Origin: Ectobius pallidus | Taxonomy: Eukaryota; Arthropoda; Insecta; Blattodea; Ectobiidae | Length of the DNA stretch: 64,000 bases | Assembly (NCBI GenBank): GCA_964059195.1 | Contig: CAXKWD010000009.1 | Span: 47,711,160-47,775,159, forward strand | Reading direction: 5' to 3' | Part shown: in pieces, positions 1 through 11,789 of the stretch | How positions within the stretch are numbered: the first letter of the stretch is position 1 | Layout of the letters: the number at the start of each line of letters is the position of its first letter | Translations under genes and position numbers: made by a program | The notes under the pieces: model-generated | What the model was told of the DNA's origin: nothing | The model's input: the letters and a program-made list of their open reading frames with translations, nothing else | Database searches by the model: none

Positions 1-1884
1 TGTGTTTCATAAACTATTAAGACTTCATACACGTGAATTCACTAGGATCGAATTTGATTTAAATAATCAGTAGAATTGCTTTGTTTTGGAGTAATAGCAA
101 TGCTAGAAATAACAGACCCAGACAGAAATATAAATCGAAAAGTTATAATAGATAGGAAAGGACAGCCAATACTATTAATCAAAATAGTTTTCCTGATGTA
201 CAAAATGTTTTAACTTCCAGTTTTATGTAAATTATGGATATGTACAGACTAGTTATGCGATAGATTACCTAAATTATTGATTTTGACAAGGGTGGTAATT
301 TATTCTTTTTAATGTGCTAAGTATACTTTGTACATTAACCAACTTTCAGTGGAAATATGTTAAAATAAAAGTTGTAATTGCAATATGTAACTTATTTCAG
401 GTTTGCTTCAAAAGGCAGGTCTCAGTCCTGTAGTTTATTTTGGACCCAGTTTGTAATGTGTGAGTGATTTTTAATACACGTTAGTCTTTTCCAAAAGCTG
501 GGTAATAGACACTTATTAGTGCTCAGTGTGTAGCCCTTCTGCTGTATTACAGGTTTAGAGGGAAATCTTCTACTTTGCTTTCTTATATTAAGAGTTAGCA
601 AGAACTCTTTTACGCCAAAAATGATACACTTTAAGCTTTTTTTTTTTTTTTTAGTTCTATGCACTAAATGAAATTCCAGATCAAAACGAGTAAGTTTATG
701 AATTTTGTTTACCAAAAAATTGGTTGATGGATGCAGTGTCTTTTGTCATGAATATTGCTAACTTATCACAATGAATTATTTTTTGTCAATATTCTTTTAT
801 GTTATCAGTTGGGTTTACATAACAGGGGACCACACTTTCAGATAAAATAAAAATGACATCTTGTTTCTTTTTCTAACTTAAAAAAAAATCACATTTTTAT
901 GCTCTGTATAAAGGTATATACCATTTATGGTTATTGTATTACAACAATCATTGAATATAATACAGTGCCATCAAGAAGTTGCTCCATGCACTTGTGCATG
1001 CTAGAATATGCTAAGAAACAATTAAGTAGGCAGTGCTGCTACTATCATTTATGAAGTGAGAAACAAAATTAACATCAAACTCACCTATTGACAGAAGATG
1101 TTGAAAAAATTTACCAATTTCTTGACACACAAATTCACTTGCTTTAATTTATTTTCAGAAACTTTGATTAAAGATTTCAAGTAATACGTATTCCAGTTCT
1201 TGACTCATCAACAATAGCAAACAGATGCACATCAATAGTTAACATTGCCTAGTCTGGTATACCTACTATGATTCTGGAAGGAAGGTTGGGAGAAATACCA
1301 ATCTTTGCAAGGATATCAAACTTAACCAAAGCTGCGTAGAGATTTTTATGGCACTGTGTATAAGAAAGCTTAACTTGACAGTTACTTCAGCATTGTCATT
1401 GTTGTACTTACAGAAAAAATGGTGTCTTGAAAAGGATTTTCAATTTGTGGCTGGATTTTTCCTGCAATAGAAAAACAGTTTGTGTGAAGAATGCTGGAAT
1501 TATATAGTGGATATGTTCAAAATTTGATAGTTTTAATGGAGACACGATGGGAATTTTAAAAATAAATATGAGACTAGAACTAATGAAAAAAAAAGACAGA
1601 CAAATAGCAGCCTGTCGATTCACTGTGACAGTGGCATCAAAGTCTTTAAAAAGAAAGAGTTTAACTAAAAATGGGATGTCTGGTCATCATATATAAGACC
1701 GTTTTGAAAGTTAAAATGTGTATAGCAACGAAAACTTATTGTGATATTACATTTATTTATTTTTTAAGATGTTACATTAAAATGCATTATCTGGACCCTT
1801 ATTTCAGAATTTTACCATATGTTTATTTAGTGAAAGTAAACTGTTAAGTTTTTCCGCCTTTATATTCACATGGTCATTTGGAAG
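1..1884. other. AT-rich DNA, no gene seen
   Basis: I find no convincing gene, transposase remnant or tandem array here. The open frames are short and low in complexity, for example 422-715 on the minus strand, which crosses a poly-A/T run. The stretch reads as intergenic or intronic DNA. Confidence 0.5.
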
Positions 1885-1886
1885 TA

Positions 1887-2359
1887 TCGCAAGCTCTTGA
1901 TTATCTGTGGGTGATTATCCGTGGAAGGATCTCTTCCATTTTAACCTCTTGCGAGTGGAACACAGACATTATAGGGTGCGAGATTTTTAATTTTCCACAC
2001 TTTGTTACCATATTGTGCACAGGAAATGTTACATGGCTTCCTAGAAGCCAAGTAACATTCTCTATGCATAATATGGTGATATAAAGTGTGGGAAATTCAG
2101 TATCTTGCACCAGCTTATATCCATATTCCACTTGCAAAGGGTATATAGCTACTATTACTGTTAATGAAAACTCCAAGTATAATGAGCATTATGACAAATT
2201 TAGTAGCCTTTACAGCCTACTAATAACACATTAGATTTTATGAGTTGCCCATACATTGCCTGAAGCTAGATTAGTAATAATTCTAATATTCGGATTATCC
2301 ATGCTTTTCAATTATTTATGTATGTCATGGTCACAACACGGATAATCAGGATTTTGCTG
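1887..2359. mobile_element. Tigger/pogo-like MITE with internal foldback
   Basis: The two ends form an imperfect terminal inverted repeat: the left end carries CTTGATTATCTG and the inverted right end CCTGATTATCCG. Each end is bordered by TA (1885-1886 and 2360-2361). GATTATCCG-type ends next to TA are typical of Tigger/pogo non-autonomous elements. Inside, about 1947-2141 is an imperfect palindrome with arms of about 95 bp centred near 2043. Overlapping frames on the two strands here encode mirror-related peptides only because of that palindrome. No transposase is present. Confidence 0.5.
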
Positions 2360-2417
2360 TAAATGAATTTTACAGATTTATAAATTCTTCGCATCTCTTT
2401 GTACTACACATTCTATG

Positions 2418-2800
2418 CATAGGCGTAGCGAGGGGGGGGTTTTGGGGGTTTGAACCCCCCCCATTGATTAAAAAAAGGAAAATTGTATAATTTTTTTAAG
2501 TCTGCCCATAAATTGCTTAATACAAGTATAAAGCGTGGGAAGCTTAAAACTCGTTATTTTGCGTCTTAATTTTTAAAATTTTCCGGGGAAGGACCCCCGG
2601 AAGCTTAAAACTTGTTATTTTGCATCTTAATTTTTAAAATTTTCCGAGGAAGGACCCCCGGAAGCTTAAACTAGTTATTTTGCATCTTAATTTTTAAAAT
2701 TTTCCGGGGGAGGGCCCCCGGACCCCCCTCTCCTTCCATACTCGCCAGACCCCGCGGATGTTATAACCCCCCCCATATGGTCGGCCTGGCTACGCCTATG
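2418..2800. mobile_element. hAT-type MITE with 8-bp target duplication
   Basis: The element begins CATAGGCGTAGC and ends GCTACGCCTATG, a perfect 12-bp terminal inverted repeat. It is flanked by the identical 8-mer ATTCTATG at 2410-2417 and 2801-2808; an 8-bp duplication is the hAT signature. G- and C-homopolymer tracts lie just inside both ends. The interior holds three tandem copies of a 61-bp unit starting at 2539, 2600 and 2661. A related copy in the opposite orientation, without this expansion, lies at 36446-36707. There is no coding capacity. Confidence 0.85.
2539..2721. repeat. 61-bp tandem triplication inside the hAT MITE
   Basis: Three consecutive copies of a 61-bp unit each start GAAGCTTAAA and end in a CCCCCGG-type run. 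The sister MITE at 36446-36707 has a single copy, so this is a local expansion within the element. Confidence 0.8.
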
Positions 2801-2808
2801 ATTCTATG

Positions 2809-3717
2809 TTCATATCTGCATGGCCTCAAAGTTCCCTATATACATGTTTAAGTTCCCAGAGATTGGTACCCATATGACTGTGGAACAAAAGATGTATGGC
2901 ATCCATCAGTCAAGTGCTTTAAGCAAGAAGTTTCCAATTACATGAACTTCACTATAGTAGGACTGATGAAACAGCAATATTTGTAACCTCTGCATTTGAT
3001 GTGAAAAGTGTTATGGTGGGGTGAAACACTTAGTTGTGAGGAATCATGTAATGAAGAAGAGTAGTGTTCAACCTTATGAAAGCTTGTACTAAAAGTAATC
3101 AGCATGTAGTTATTAAGCCAAATGATAGTAAAAAGATGGGGATTTTATATGGAAAATGTTACCCTATATCATTCTGGCCAGGATGAGATAAGTGAACTCG
3201 CTGCTTTGAATGGATCTAGTCAGACAGCTTTATTGAGAAGTTTTTTATTATTATTATTTTTTATTTTATTTTATTAATTAATTCCATTCTCTTTTTAAAG
3301 GGGACCCTAGGTGACATGTACAAATGTAGACCAAAATGGAATTTTCATATATCATTACTATGATATTAAGCAACATAGATTCAATGTTAAAAACAACATT
3401 GTAATATGATGCTGAACAGTTAATAGTAGCCAATTGTGCTTATGGAAAATTAAGACATGGTTTAATTTCTTTCTCTGGTAAAGGAAAATTGTTACATTTA
3501 TCAGTCTTCAAGATGAAATAACTCACATGCTATTCAATATAATTATATGAAGTTTACAGAGCATCTTTGTGATGTTCTAATGAACAATTCTAACAAGTAT
3601 ATTTTTGAACTTTGCATTACTTGAAGAAATCAGCATCTATGTACGTAGGTATTTAATTAAAAATAGCAGTATTATAATATCAAAATTTCATCTGGTATAT
3701 CTGTTGTGGAGTTTATA
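2809..3717. other. No gene seen
   Basis: This is AT-rich sequence with short T/A runs near 3240-3290. I see no coding potential and no recognisable repeat end. Confidence 0.45.
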
Positions 3718-4740
3718 AGCTACTAGCTTAAAAGGCCCTAGTTTTGCCATTTGAAATTAACTTATGAAGGACTTTAGATTTTCAAGCTCTAGGTCCTTAT
3801 ATAGGTATTTAGAATTTGAAATGGGGAAGAACAACTTATGACATGGCTATTCCCTCCGAAAAAATTATTGATATAGCTTTAATGGCTCATAGAGGATGTA
3901 GAATTTGTACCACATTGCTTCTACACACCATGCCTGGGGAGGGGTTGAAAAAAGAAGAAACAAAAATTCCAGTAAAATAAAATTGTATTGTCTTTACGAA
4001 ATATTTTATCTCTCACTCATGTTACCATGTTTCAGGGCTGAAATAAAAAAGAAATTCAATATCATTTTCATACTTTCCTCTCCAAAAACCCGGGATATCA
4101 AAATATTCTGTGCGCACAGGACTAAAATTGTTCCAACCTGTTTTGTCTTCTTTAAGATGCTTAGGGCCTATGATAAATATCCCTATTCCTCAACTTATAC
4201 AAAGCCTACAGCTATGAATAACGTATCAGTGGATAGGATTTTTTTACTGACTTCATTGGAACCCAAGCAGGCTGAGACAACCTCGTATTCTACATCAGAA
4301 TGGGAAGTAAGAAAATGATATTCTTCATGTCCGGGCAGAGAAAGTTATGTGACTGCATTACATTGTGCATTATTTTCCTGGATTTCATTATTCATTATTT
4401 ATTTACACCAATTAATTCTATCGATAGCTTCTCTAATTTGTCAAATCCCAGGTACTTGCATCATCCAAAGCCTTATGTGAACACTGCAAACAATATTGTT
4501 GTCATGAGAAATGAATTGAATTTTCATTAATTCAATTAAATATTCTCAGAAATTATATAAATTTTCAAGGGAAGGAGTGGTTTGTTTGATTTTTAATGTT
4601 GACCGCATTACTTTCCAGGTTAAACTGAGTATGTGTGCAAAATTTCATGTAAATTGATCAAGAAATGTAGATTTGTATAGGGAACATACATACCCACATA
4701 TCCACACACCCACATACATACTTTCGATTTTATATATTAG
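3718..4740. repeat. Interspersed repeat, copy A
   Basis: The head (TACTAGCTTAAAAGGCCC, then matching stretches to about 3900) and the tail (CA-rich tract followed by TTTTATATATTAGAT, about 4680-4740) match the head and tail of the repeat at 49184-50307 in the same orientation. The middles differ. I see no coding function, and the frames at 3905-4530 look incidental. The family resembles widespread non-coding insect repeats with CA-rich tails, but I cannot name its superfamily. Confidence 0.5.
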
Positions 4741-4881
4741 ATCATTGAAGCCTAAGTACAAGTCTCTATGTGAATATGTTATTGTAGTATTTAAGTTTTT
4801 TATCCGCATCTACTTTTCTTTAGTTTTTTTAATGTGGGTAATGAATGGGTGGTCTTGAATCTGAAGTATTAATTCTAATTT

Positions 4882-5121
4882 ATGATGATGATAAATTGTT
4901 CGGCCCAGAGGTCAGTCCTGCCGTGGGGGGGAGGGCCATGGCCCAACCGAAGTACACTAGGCCAGATGATACCACCTAGGGTGGCCAGGTCCTTTCGCAG
5001 GATGGGAATGAGGACACAATACCCAGTCCTGACCCAGGAAGGAAACTTTACACTCTATAAAATCCCCAGGCCACCCAGGTGGCTGGCAGTCATGCTACAA
5101 ACTCACCCACAGCGGTGGACC
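4882..5121 (-). mobile_element. SINE-like insertion
   Basis: A GC-rich 240-bp segment stands out from AT-rich surroundings and is flanked by CTAATTT at 4875-4881 and 5122-5128. On the minus strand it ends in a short ATC-repeat tail (about 4882-4893), as many SINEs do. I do not see a clear tRNA A/B-box pair, so the head origin is unassigned. Confidence 0.45.
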
Positions 5122-5128
5122 CTAATTT

Positions 5129-6549
5129 GTGAGCTATGCGAATATTATCATATGCATTGAAATATATTCTAGGCATAGTAGTAATAGTATTTAAATGTTC
5201 TGGAACTTTTGATTTAGCATAGTTTGCTTTCGGGCTTTCCAATAGTATTAGCCTATTAGGATTTCTTTTTAAGCATTTTCTGGATAGTTTTGCAGAATGT
5301 TTGATATTCTTAGGCAAAAAACATAAGAAAATAGGATTTTCATAGGTCCCCTTCACTTAAGAGAATGTTTGGCCTCAAATGAAAAGAAAGCACTAAATTA
5401 CAAAAGTTTATTTTTTGGCCAGTATGGTGCAGTGTACGTACAGGTTAACTTTTAGAGATTATATTTTAGAGTTGATCAAAATGAATAATATTTAACCACT
5501 AAAAGTCTATATACATTGATTTTTCTTATGGTAATTATGCAGGGACTTATGCTAAAGAACAGGGGCATTAAAATTGGATTTTACTGTAAAAGCAAAATAA
5601 AAAATATCAGTGTGTATGCTGTAATAGGAATTGGTTGAGGTACAGTTCAGCAAACTGGAAGGTCGTAAAGATTTTCAATTGTGTGGCACTATAGACCTGG
5701 TTAACTAAATCTGTATAAGAAAAGAGTACCAGGAGAATTTATGGGGGGTCAAAACAGTCAGTGCATACTGTGAGGACTTCTTGCAAAAACCCCATCTGTC
5801 AGAAAAAAAATATGTCGATTGGTATCACTGAGTTCTAGCACATTATGTACTACAGTATTTTCTGCACTAATCACAATTGGCAGTTGTAGAAGAATTTTAA
5901 ACATCACTAGTTTTGGAAAAAGCCCAGATGTCATCAAGATTGGTATATTTTTCTATCGTACCAAAAAATTATACATTTTGTCAAAGAGGTGTGTCTCAAT
6001 TTTTTCTTGCAAGATTGTACTCAGCATAGGTCCTATAGGGAGATTTCTCAGGCCCATTTAGAACTCTGAGCCTATAAACACTTCCGAATAGAATTTATAT
6101 TTCTCATCCCAGTAATACCTAGGTATTACCAATGCTACCAAGCATTTCACATGATAACTGACTTCGCCTCTCACCATCCTTAGTGCTACAAAAGTTCATA
6201 TGGCTGAGTAGGGTTTAAATATCCTTATGGCATAAGCTAAAGATAGATTGTTGATTTGGATGATGCAAATCATTTCATGTGTTATGGTTAAATAGTGTAG
6301 TGACCAATGTTACTGATTATTCACTTATAATTTAACATGCTCATTACTTTTAGTATGGCTTCACAGATTTGACTGCTTTTGTACAAGGAGCATATGGTAA
6401 GAAAACGAACATGTCTGTGTGTTACACAGTGTTGAAATGGACAAAAGAATCAATGTATTAGTTGTAATAGAAAAATAAACCTGTGAACTGTTGTGCAATG
6501 TTATCCAGACTTGGCGAAAGTGACTTACACTCTTGTAATCAGTGTTCCA
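5129..6549. other. Mostly empty; one weak minus-strand open frame
   Basis: The minus-strand stretch from about 5351 down to 5129 is open for roughly 75 codons with fairly normal amino-acid composition, and a possible acceptor (CTCTTAAG) lies just upstream. It ends at the SINE insertion. It could be a small exon or chance. The rest, including the plus-strand frame at 5819-6061, shows nothing I can support. Confidence 0.25.
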
Positions 6550-6689
6550 AACCTGCTTGTGGAAATTTCTACCTTTCTTCCTCTCCTCTCAAACCATTGC
6601 TGTTTTGTGACAAAATGTTCAACAATGAGCAAACAAAGTCAATGTTCACCAAATTAGTAGCTAGGTTGATTGGCTGTGTAGTAATTTAA

Positions 6690-7157
6690 CTCTTCCACTA
6701 TTACAGCTGCATATATGCATCAGCTTGCATTACTACCGTCCATTGCTATTGACGAGTATATACGACACACTACTTTGCATGCCTATACATGAAAGAAATT
6801 CACCGTGAGAGCAATTTAAAGTGTCTCAGCATGTAGTGCCATCTGTTGTCTAATTCCTGACACCATGAGTTCCCTGTTCTTTGCCTTGCGCTGCCATCTG
6901 TGGCTAAATATTTCAGACAATGTATTGCACCATGCATTGAAATGTGTTATAATACTGCTGTCTTGTAATGACTTGCAGGCTATTCCAAGGTTGCAAAAAT
7001 CAGTCTAAACTTCAAGAAATACGTGCTGTGCTCTTTATTTGGAAGAAACGGACAAATTATTTGGAATTGTTTGTCCATTTATGATTACAAAAGAAACTTG
7101 CTAATTAATCCAGCACCACCAGTTTGCACAGAGAATAATATATTAGCAGTGAAAGGT
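6690..7157. mobile_element. piggyBac-like MITE in a TTAA site
   Basis: The 468-bp insert lies between TTAA at 6686-6689 and TTAA at 7158-7161. The diverged copy 2 at about 12120 has a single uninterrupted TTAA, which serves as the empty site. The ends form an imperfect inverted repeat (CTCTTCCACTATTA and ACCTTTCACTGCTA). TTAA duplication and a CCTTT..CTGC-type end suggest piggyBac; Kolobok also uses TTAA, so the superfamily is not certain. It has no coding capacity. Confidence 0.6.
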
Positions 7158-7227
7158 TTAACGACTTAAATGTACTGCAACTTACCATTGCCGGTGAGCA
7201 GGAATTTTGTCTCATAGAAGTTCTTTT

Positions 7228-7513
7228 GACCGCCGGCGTGGTCTTGTGGTTAGCGTCGCTGACTACAGATCCGTTGGCCCGGGTTTGATTCCCGGGGTCT
7301 GGCAGGGGTGCACTCAGCCTCATGATTCAAATTGAGGAGCTACTTGATAGAGAAGTAGCGGCTCTGGTCATGAAAACCACCATCAACGGCCGTGGGTGTC
7401 GGCATGCTAACCACATGCCCCCCAATCCTGCCGTCTGCCTGTGGTAGATGATGCAGCTGTCGGGTGGTAGGCCAAGTCCCTCGAGGGATGTAGCACCATG
7501 GAGTTTAGTTTTA
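7228..7513 (+). mobile_element. tRNA-derived SINE, full length
   Basis: The head is tRNA-like, with an A box (TGGTTAGCGTC, 7247-7257) and a B box (GGTTTGATTCC, 7282-7292), the internal promoter of RNA polymerase III. The body runs through a GC-rich segment to a TTTAGTTTTA end. The target duplication AGAAGTTCTTTT lies at 7216-7227 and 7514-7525. The corresponding site in block copy 2 (about 12188-12200) is empty. A 5'-truncated relative of the 3' half is at 11520-11657. Confidence 0.85.
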
Positions 7514-8016
7514 AGAAGTTCTTTTACCATGCCCCTGACTATCACATTTATGCACATACAAATGCCATCAAACCCACGACCTTGAGCACAGAAAGCCAGT
7601 GCCAAACTGACTGCATCAGCCAGGCTAATAAGTAGGAAAACACTAGAGGTTGGGCTAAATTATGTTAAGGTATTAACATTAGAAATTACCTGAGTGAATT
7701 CTGTTTCCATTCTGTTAGTAATATGGTGAAACCTCTCCCAAGATATGGACACTCCTCATATACAGGCAGATTTTTATGCACCAACTGAAATAAGATAGAA
7801 ATAATGATAAATTCAACTGTAATTTATGGACACACTCAGATATGGACTTTGAAAGTCCTAAAGCTTACTTTACCTACTGATTATGGACAGAATTTGGATT
7901 TCAAATGGAAAATTTAGTTTTACAGTCTGTACAAGAATGTATTATAAAAATACTGTAATAGAAAGAAGGTAGTAAGGTCTCAAGCCACGTGCTAGCCCAA
8001 GTGGCTAGCCCTTCTA

Positions 8017-8719
8017 CAGTGAGTCCCACGCAAGAGTTGGCCAATGACGCGGGTTCCTGCGGCACGGCGGGCACAGCTCCAACTTCCGAGCGATCGGGTG
8101 CAATATCTACGCTAATAAAGCCATGATCGGTGTAATGATTCAGGTTCTCACATTTACAGTTAAAATTACAATGAAAATAAACACGTACCTCATCACAAGA
8201 GATGTTGGAAATGTTCTCCTCTTGCATCCACACAATACTGGAACGTTTTTAGGAAATTCTCTTTCACGCACATAAGTTCAGCCTCCAAGACAGAGTTCAT
8301 TTTTCTTGTAATAGGCCTATGTGATACTGTCTTTAAGTTCTTCTTACAGTATGTGAATATTATTTATGGGGAAACTTGAAAAATAAAGTGTATAGGTTAA
8401 TTTCCCATACATTAGAAGAACTTAAAAACAATATCACAAGAGAAATTAACTTTATCTCGGAAGCTGAACTTATGGGTGTGAAAGAAAATTTCCTAAAAAG
8501 GTGCCAGTATTGTGTGGATGCAAGAAGAGAACATCTCTTGTGATGAGGTACGTGGTCATTTTCATTGTAATTTTAACTGTAAATGTGAAAAACTGAATCA
8601 TTACACCGATCGCGGCATTATTAGTGTAGATATTTCACCCGATCGCTCGGGAGTTGGAGCTGTGCCCGCCACCCCACAGGAACCCGCGTCGTTGGCCAAC
8701 TCTTGCATGGGACTCACTG
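8017..8719. mobile_element. Foldback DNA transposon with TA duplication
   Basis: The 703-bp element is nearly one long palindrome: CAGTGAGTCCCA at the left end is mirrored by TGGGACTCACTG at the right end, and the arms continue inward for about 350 bp to a centre near 8375. It is bordered by TA (8015-8016 and 8720-8721), and the equivalent site in block copy 2 is empty. CAGT ends plus TA suggest a Tc1/mariner/Tigger-type element. Related open frames run outward on both strands (8233 leftward, 8512 rightward), giving a shared cysteine-containing peptide. I recognise no domain in it. Confidence 0.75.
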
Positions 8720-9015
8720 TAGATGCTTTACAGTTAGCTGGAAGTGGGTGGATGAACAAAGTCATAAAACTTTGCCTGTCTGATGGGTCCAAAGTATTGC
8801 CACCCTAAAATTGTATCTGACACATAATAAATAAATTAAATTTAGCAGGTTAAAAGTTTATATTTCACTCAATTGTTCTGTCTTGGGAGACATGGGACCT
8901 AAATGTGGTTTGAGAAAATTAAAATCTGTGAAAAAATTTCATGGTAGAGTGCAATATTTTTCTTATTTGGTCTCATCTAGATCAAAGTTGCAAAGAATTT
9001 AGGCCTACTGTTTAT

Positions 9016-9600
9016 AATTACCAATGGCGTAGTGTATGGGTAGACTTTTAGACTGAGTCTACCTAAATAATATAAGGAAATAGTGGATTCATAAACAAAT
9101 AAATGAAGGCTACAAGAACCAAGCCATTAATCATTATTAACTCATTAGCCATGTCATCAAAATATTTTCGCCGCTGCATTCCCTAACCCCAATGCATAAA
9201 GCGTCAACTTGTGGTGCCGCGTGCTTAGGCAGCCTTGAAATCTCACAATGCGGCAGTGAAGACGAGCTCGAGACTGAGCGATGATTCAGCCAGTCTAGTT
9301 TCATCAAGTGCGAGTTATATGACTTCTCCCACTAAACGTTAACTTACTCGTTGCGAAGACAGGCCAATTTGTTTCGCAAGAACGGCATAAAGTCACCACC
9401 AAAGAAACTGGAGAGATTTTTGAGAACACTAGTCTCTTCAAAAGCTGTGAAGAGTTGCTTCGGCAGCACTGGGCTGTGACGTCACATCCTGCACCATGCC
9501 GACAAATTTAAATGTTAAATTAACAAAAACGGATTTCACAACCCCCAGCATGTGTTCTGCCGCTTTTGAAATACTCATGCAACTTTCTCTACCATAATAA
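9016..9600. other. No gene seen
   Basis: Base composition rises to moderate GC between about 9170 and 9500, including a TGACGTCA at about 9477. I find no supported frame, RNA or element boundary. Confidence 0.4.
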
Positions 9601-9604
9601 AATT

Positions 9605-10200
9605 GTTACTGTTTTCTCTCGTCCGATTCCAGCTCTTAAAAATCACAACACAATGTTCTTTACCTTAAACGTTAAAATTACAGTTTTCTCGCTCCATCTC
9701 TGGGAATTCTCACGCGACTTTTTCTACCGTAATAAATTTTTTGCTATTTTCTCTAGCCTTATTCTACCTCTTGAAAAACTCACAGAATGTTTTGTACCAT
9801 AAGAATTGAAATAACTATTTTCTCGCGTCTTCTTCCATCTCAGGGAGCTCTCACAAGACTTAATTTTTTCTATTTTCTCTCGTCTTATTCCAGCTCTTTG
9901 AAGACTCACACACTTTCTCTAACAGAAGCATTGAAATTACTATTTTCTCATGTCTCGTTCCATCTCAGGGAGCTCTCACACGACTTGCTTTACCCTAATA
10001 ATTTATTTGTCATTTTCTTTTGTCTTATTCTTCCTCTTGGGAAACTTACACAACGATCTGTACCTTAAGCATTAAAGTACCGGTAACTATTTTCTCGCGA
10101 CTTATTTCACCTCTTAGAACACTCGCACAACTTTCTCTAAGTTAAGCATAGAAATTACTATTTTCTCGCAGCTTATTCCATGCCTGACAACTCTCACATA
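9605..10200. repeat. Minisatellite, about 70-bp period with alternating types
   Basis: The anchor TTTTCT(C/T) recurs near 9612, 9683, 9746, 9817, 9872, 9942, 10012, 10088 and 10160, giving a period of about 70 bp with 55-76 bp variation. Neighbouring units differ in a regular way. One type carries CATCTCAGGGAGCTCTCAC and the other CTTATTCC..CTCTT..GAA, so the array looks like dimers of about 140 bp. Open frames across it are by-products of the repeat. Confidence 0.8.
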
Positions 10201-10596
10201 ACTTTATAACCTTGTTAAATAATTGACTGTGTAGAGATAATATTATGTAAAGTTATGTAATATTGAAAGAAGAAAAGAACTGATGCCATAAGTAGTTTCT
10301 TCAGATACCTGCTTTCTTGAAGAGCGCTCGAGTATGAAGCCGGACAATAGATTGAATAAAGGGAAGGGCACTGTAACATAAACATTACATTCCTCAGTCA
10401 TTGGACTGAGTGCAGTGTTAGTTTATCTTAAAATTGTGATTATTTCCGTGTTGCATGTTTTAATATAATAGGTATGGATAACACCGTTTTTGACTCTATC
10501 GTATGAACCAAAGTGTAAAAGCCAACTCCTAAGCTTGATTTAGGCGTTTTTCTAAAATTGAATCTTATACTTTCTTTTTTTAAATCTATGTAACTT
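10201..10596. other. No gene seen
   Basis: AT-rich sequence between the minisatellite and the inverted repeat, with nothing recognisable. Confidence 0.4.
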
Positions 10597-11327
10597 AAAA
10601 CTTGTACAGAGTCAACATTTAAAAAACACTTCTTGCTCCACTTACTTTAAGTTGCAGGACTAGTTTCCAGGGATTGAAGCTACTCCCTCATCCTCAGCTG
10701 GCGGTTGACTGATAACAGTGTCAAACTTTTAAAAACATATCAAAAATACATCTGAGTTAGGAGTTTGGGAGAAGATATTCATCATTAAGAACCAAAACAA
10801 AATCTTGAATTTTGATGTCCCAGCAGCAGATGGGATATTTAGTTTTTTAGGTAATAGGAATGTTAACACTGTAAGAGCAGATGCATCAGATCAACAAGAC
10901 ATTGTTATCAGCACCGCCATCTCGAGAATTACACTGCCTGTCCTATCCTTTATTTTAACATGGAGTTTAGAGTATTGCTCAATTGCCTAATTTCTCCAGT
11001 AGAGGCGACACAGCTCACACCCAGATAGCATGAAATTCCAGCATATTGCAGTTTCCGAGTTCAGAGGGCAACACAGAGAATACAGTAATGTAAAGGGGAT
11101 TGCAGTTGGGTGCGGTAGGTGCTGCCATCTGTAATGTCGCTGCACACAAAATTAGCCGTATAGGACAGGCAGTGTATACACGAGTAATACAGTCTAGAAG
11201 GCAGTGGTTATCAGTCAACCACCAGCTGAGGATGAGGGAGTAGCTTTAATCCCTGGAAACTAGTCCTGCAACTTAAAGTAATTGGAGCAAGAAGTGTTTT
11301 TTAAATGTTGACTCTGTACAAGTTTTA
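10597..11327. mobile_element. Penelope-like inverted-repeat remnant
   Basis: Arms of about 120 bp (10597-10716 and 11207-11327) are inverted copies of each other. They enclose 490 bp, part of which (near 10905-10950 and 11125-11185) is also weakly inverted. The right arm contains, on the plus strand, CTGAGGA, then an AGGGA/TCCCT pairable segment, then GGAAACTAGTC. This order is seen in the terminal repeats of Penelope-like elements, which often carry hammerhead-ribozyme motifs. Assignment rests on that short motif only. Confidence 0.4.
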
Positions 11328-11519
11328 CAACATGCTCTACTGTTTGTATTAATTCAATTCATTATTTTAACACTTCTATGTAACTTAGTTTAGTTTAAAA
11401 TCCAAATCCACTAAAATTCGATAATAATTAATCAAGATTGTGGGACTAATACTACTACTAGCCGACTAGTAGTAGTAATTGTAGTACTAATAATAATAAT
11501 ATACTTATATAGGTATATA

Positions 11520-11657
11520 TTAACGGCCGTGGGTGTCGGCATGCTGACCACATGCCCCCCAAACCTGCCATCTGCCTACGGGAGATGATGCAGCGGTCGG
11601 GTGGTAGGCCAAGTCCCTCCAGGGATGTAGCGCCACGGAGTTTAGTTTTTTTTTTTT
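11520..11657 (+). mobile_element. 5'-truncated SINE copy
   Basis: This matches the 3' half of the SINE at 7228-7513 (shared CGGCCGTGGGTGTCGGC, then to GGAGTTTAG and a T-run). It lacks the tRNA-like head. A 9-bp duplication AGGTATATA lies at 11511-11519 and 11658-11666, so the truncation happened at insertion. Confidence 0.75.
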
Positions 11658-11789
11658 AGGTATATACAAAATCGAATCCATGTGCATGATATTAACATTA
11701 TTTTAATATTTGAAATACTACATTTTAAAATCCAGTTTACTCAGAACCCAATGTCAAGCTACACCACTGATAATTACACAAATACATTT

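Larger units (their letters stand above)
6550..9015. repeat. Diverged duplicated block, copy 1
   Basis: Outside three insertions this block matches 11980-12985 in the same order and orientation, with many substitutions. Examples are 6550-6689 with 11980-12122, 7163-7227 with 12123-12205, 7526-8010 with 12206-12715, and 8722-9015 with 12725-12985. Because copy 2 lacks them, the insertions at 6690-7157, 7228-7513 and 8017-8719 are younger than the duplication. Sub-stretches reading GTGAAACCTCTCC followed by GGACACTCC look like Tigger/pogo-type termini, so the block may be an old DNA transposon. Confidence 0.7.

Noticed and set aside
7230..7300. tRNA gene suggested by A and B boxes
   Set aside because: The tRNA-like head continues into a long body with flanking 12-bp duplications and lacks a full cloverleaf with acceptor pairing, so it is a SINE head.
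9605..10200. CRISPR-like array
   Set aside because: Eukaryotic minisatellite with diverging whole units and no constant repeat separated by unique spacers.
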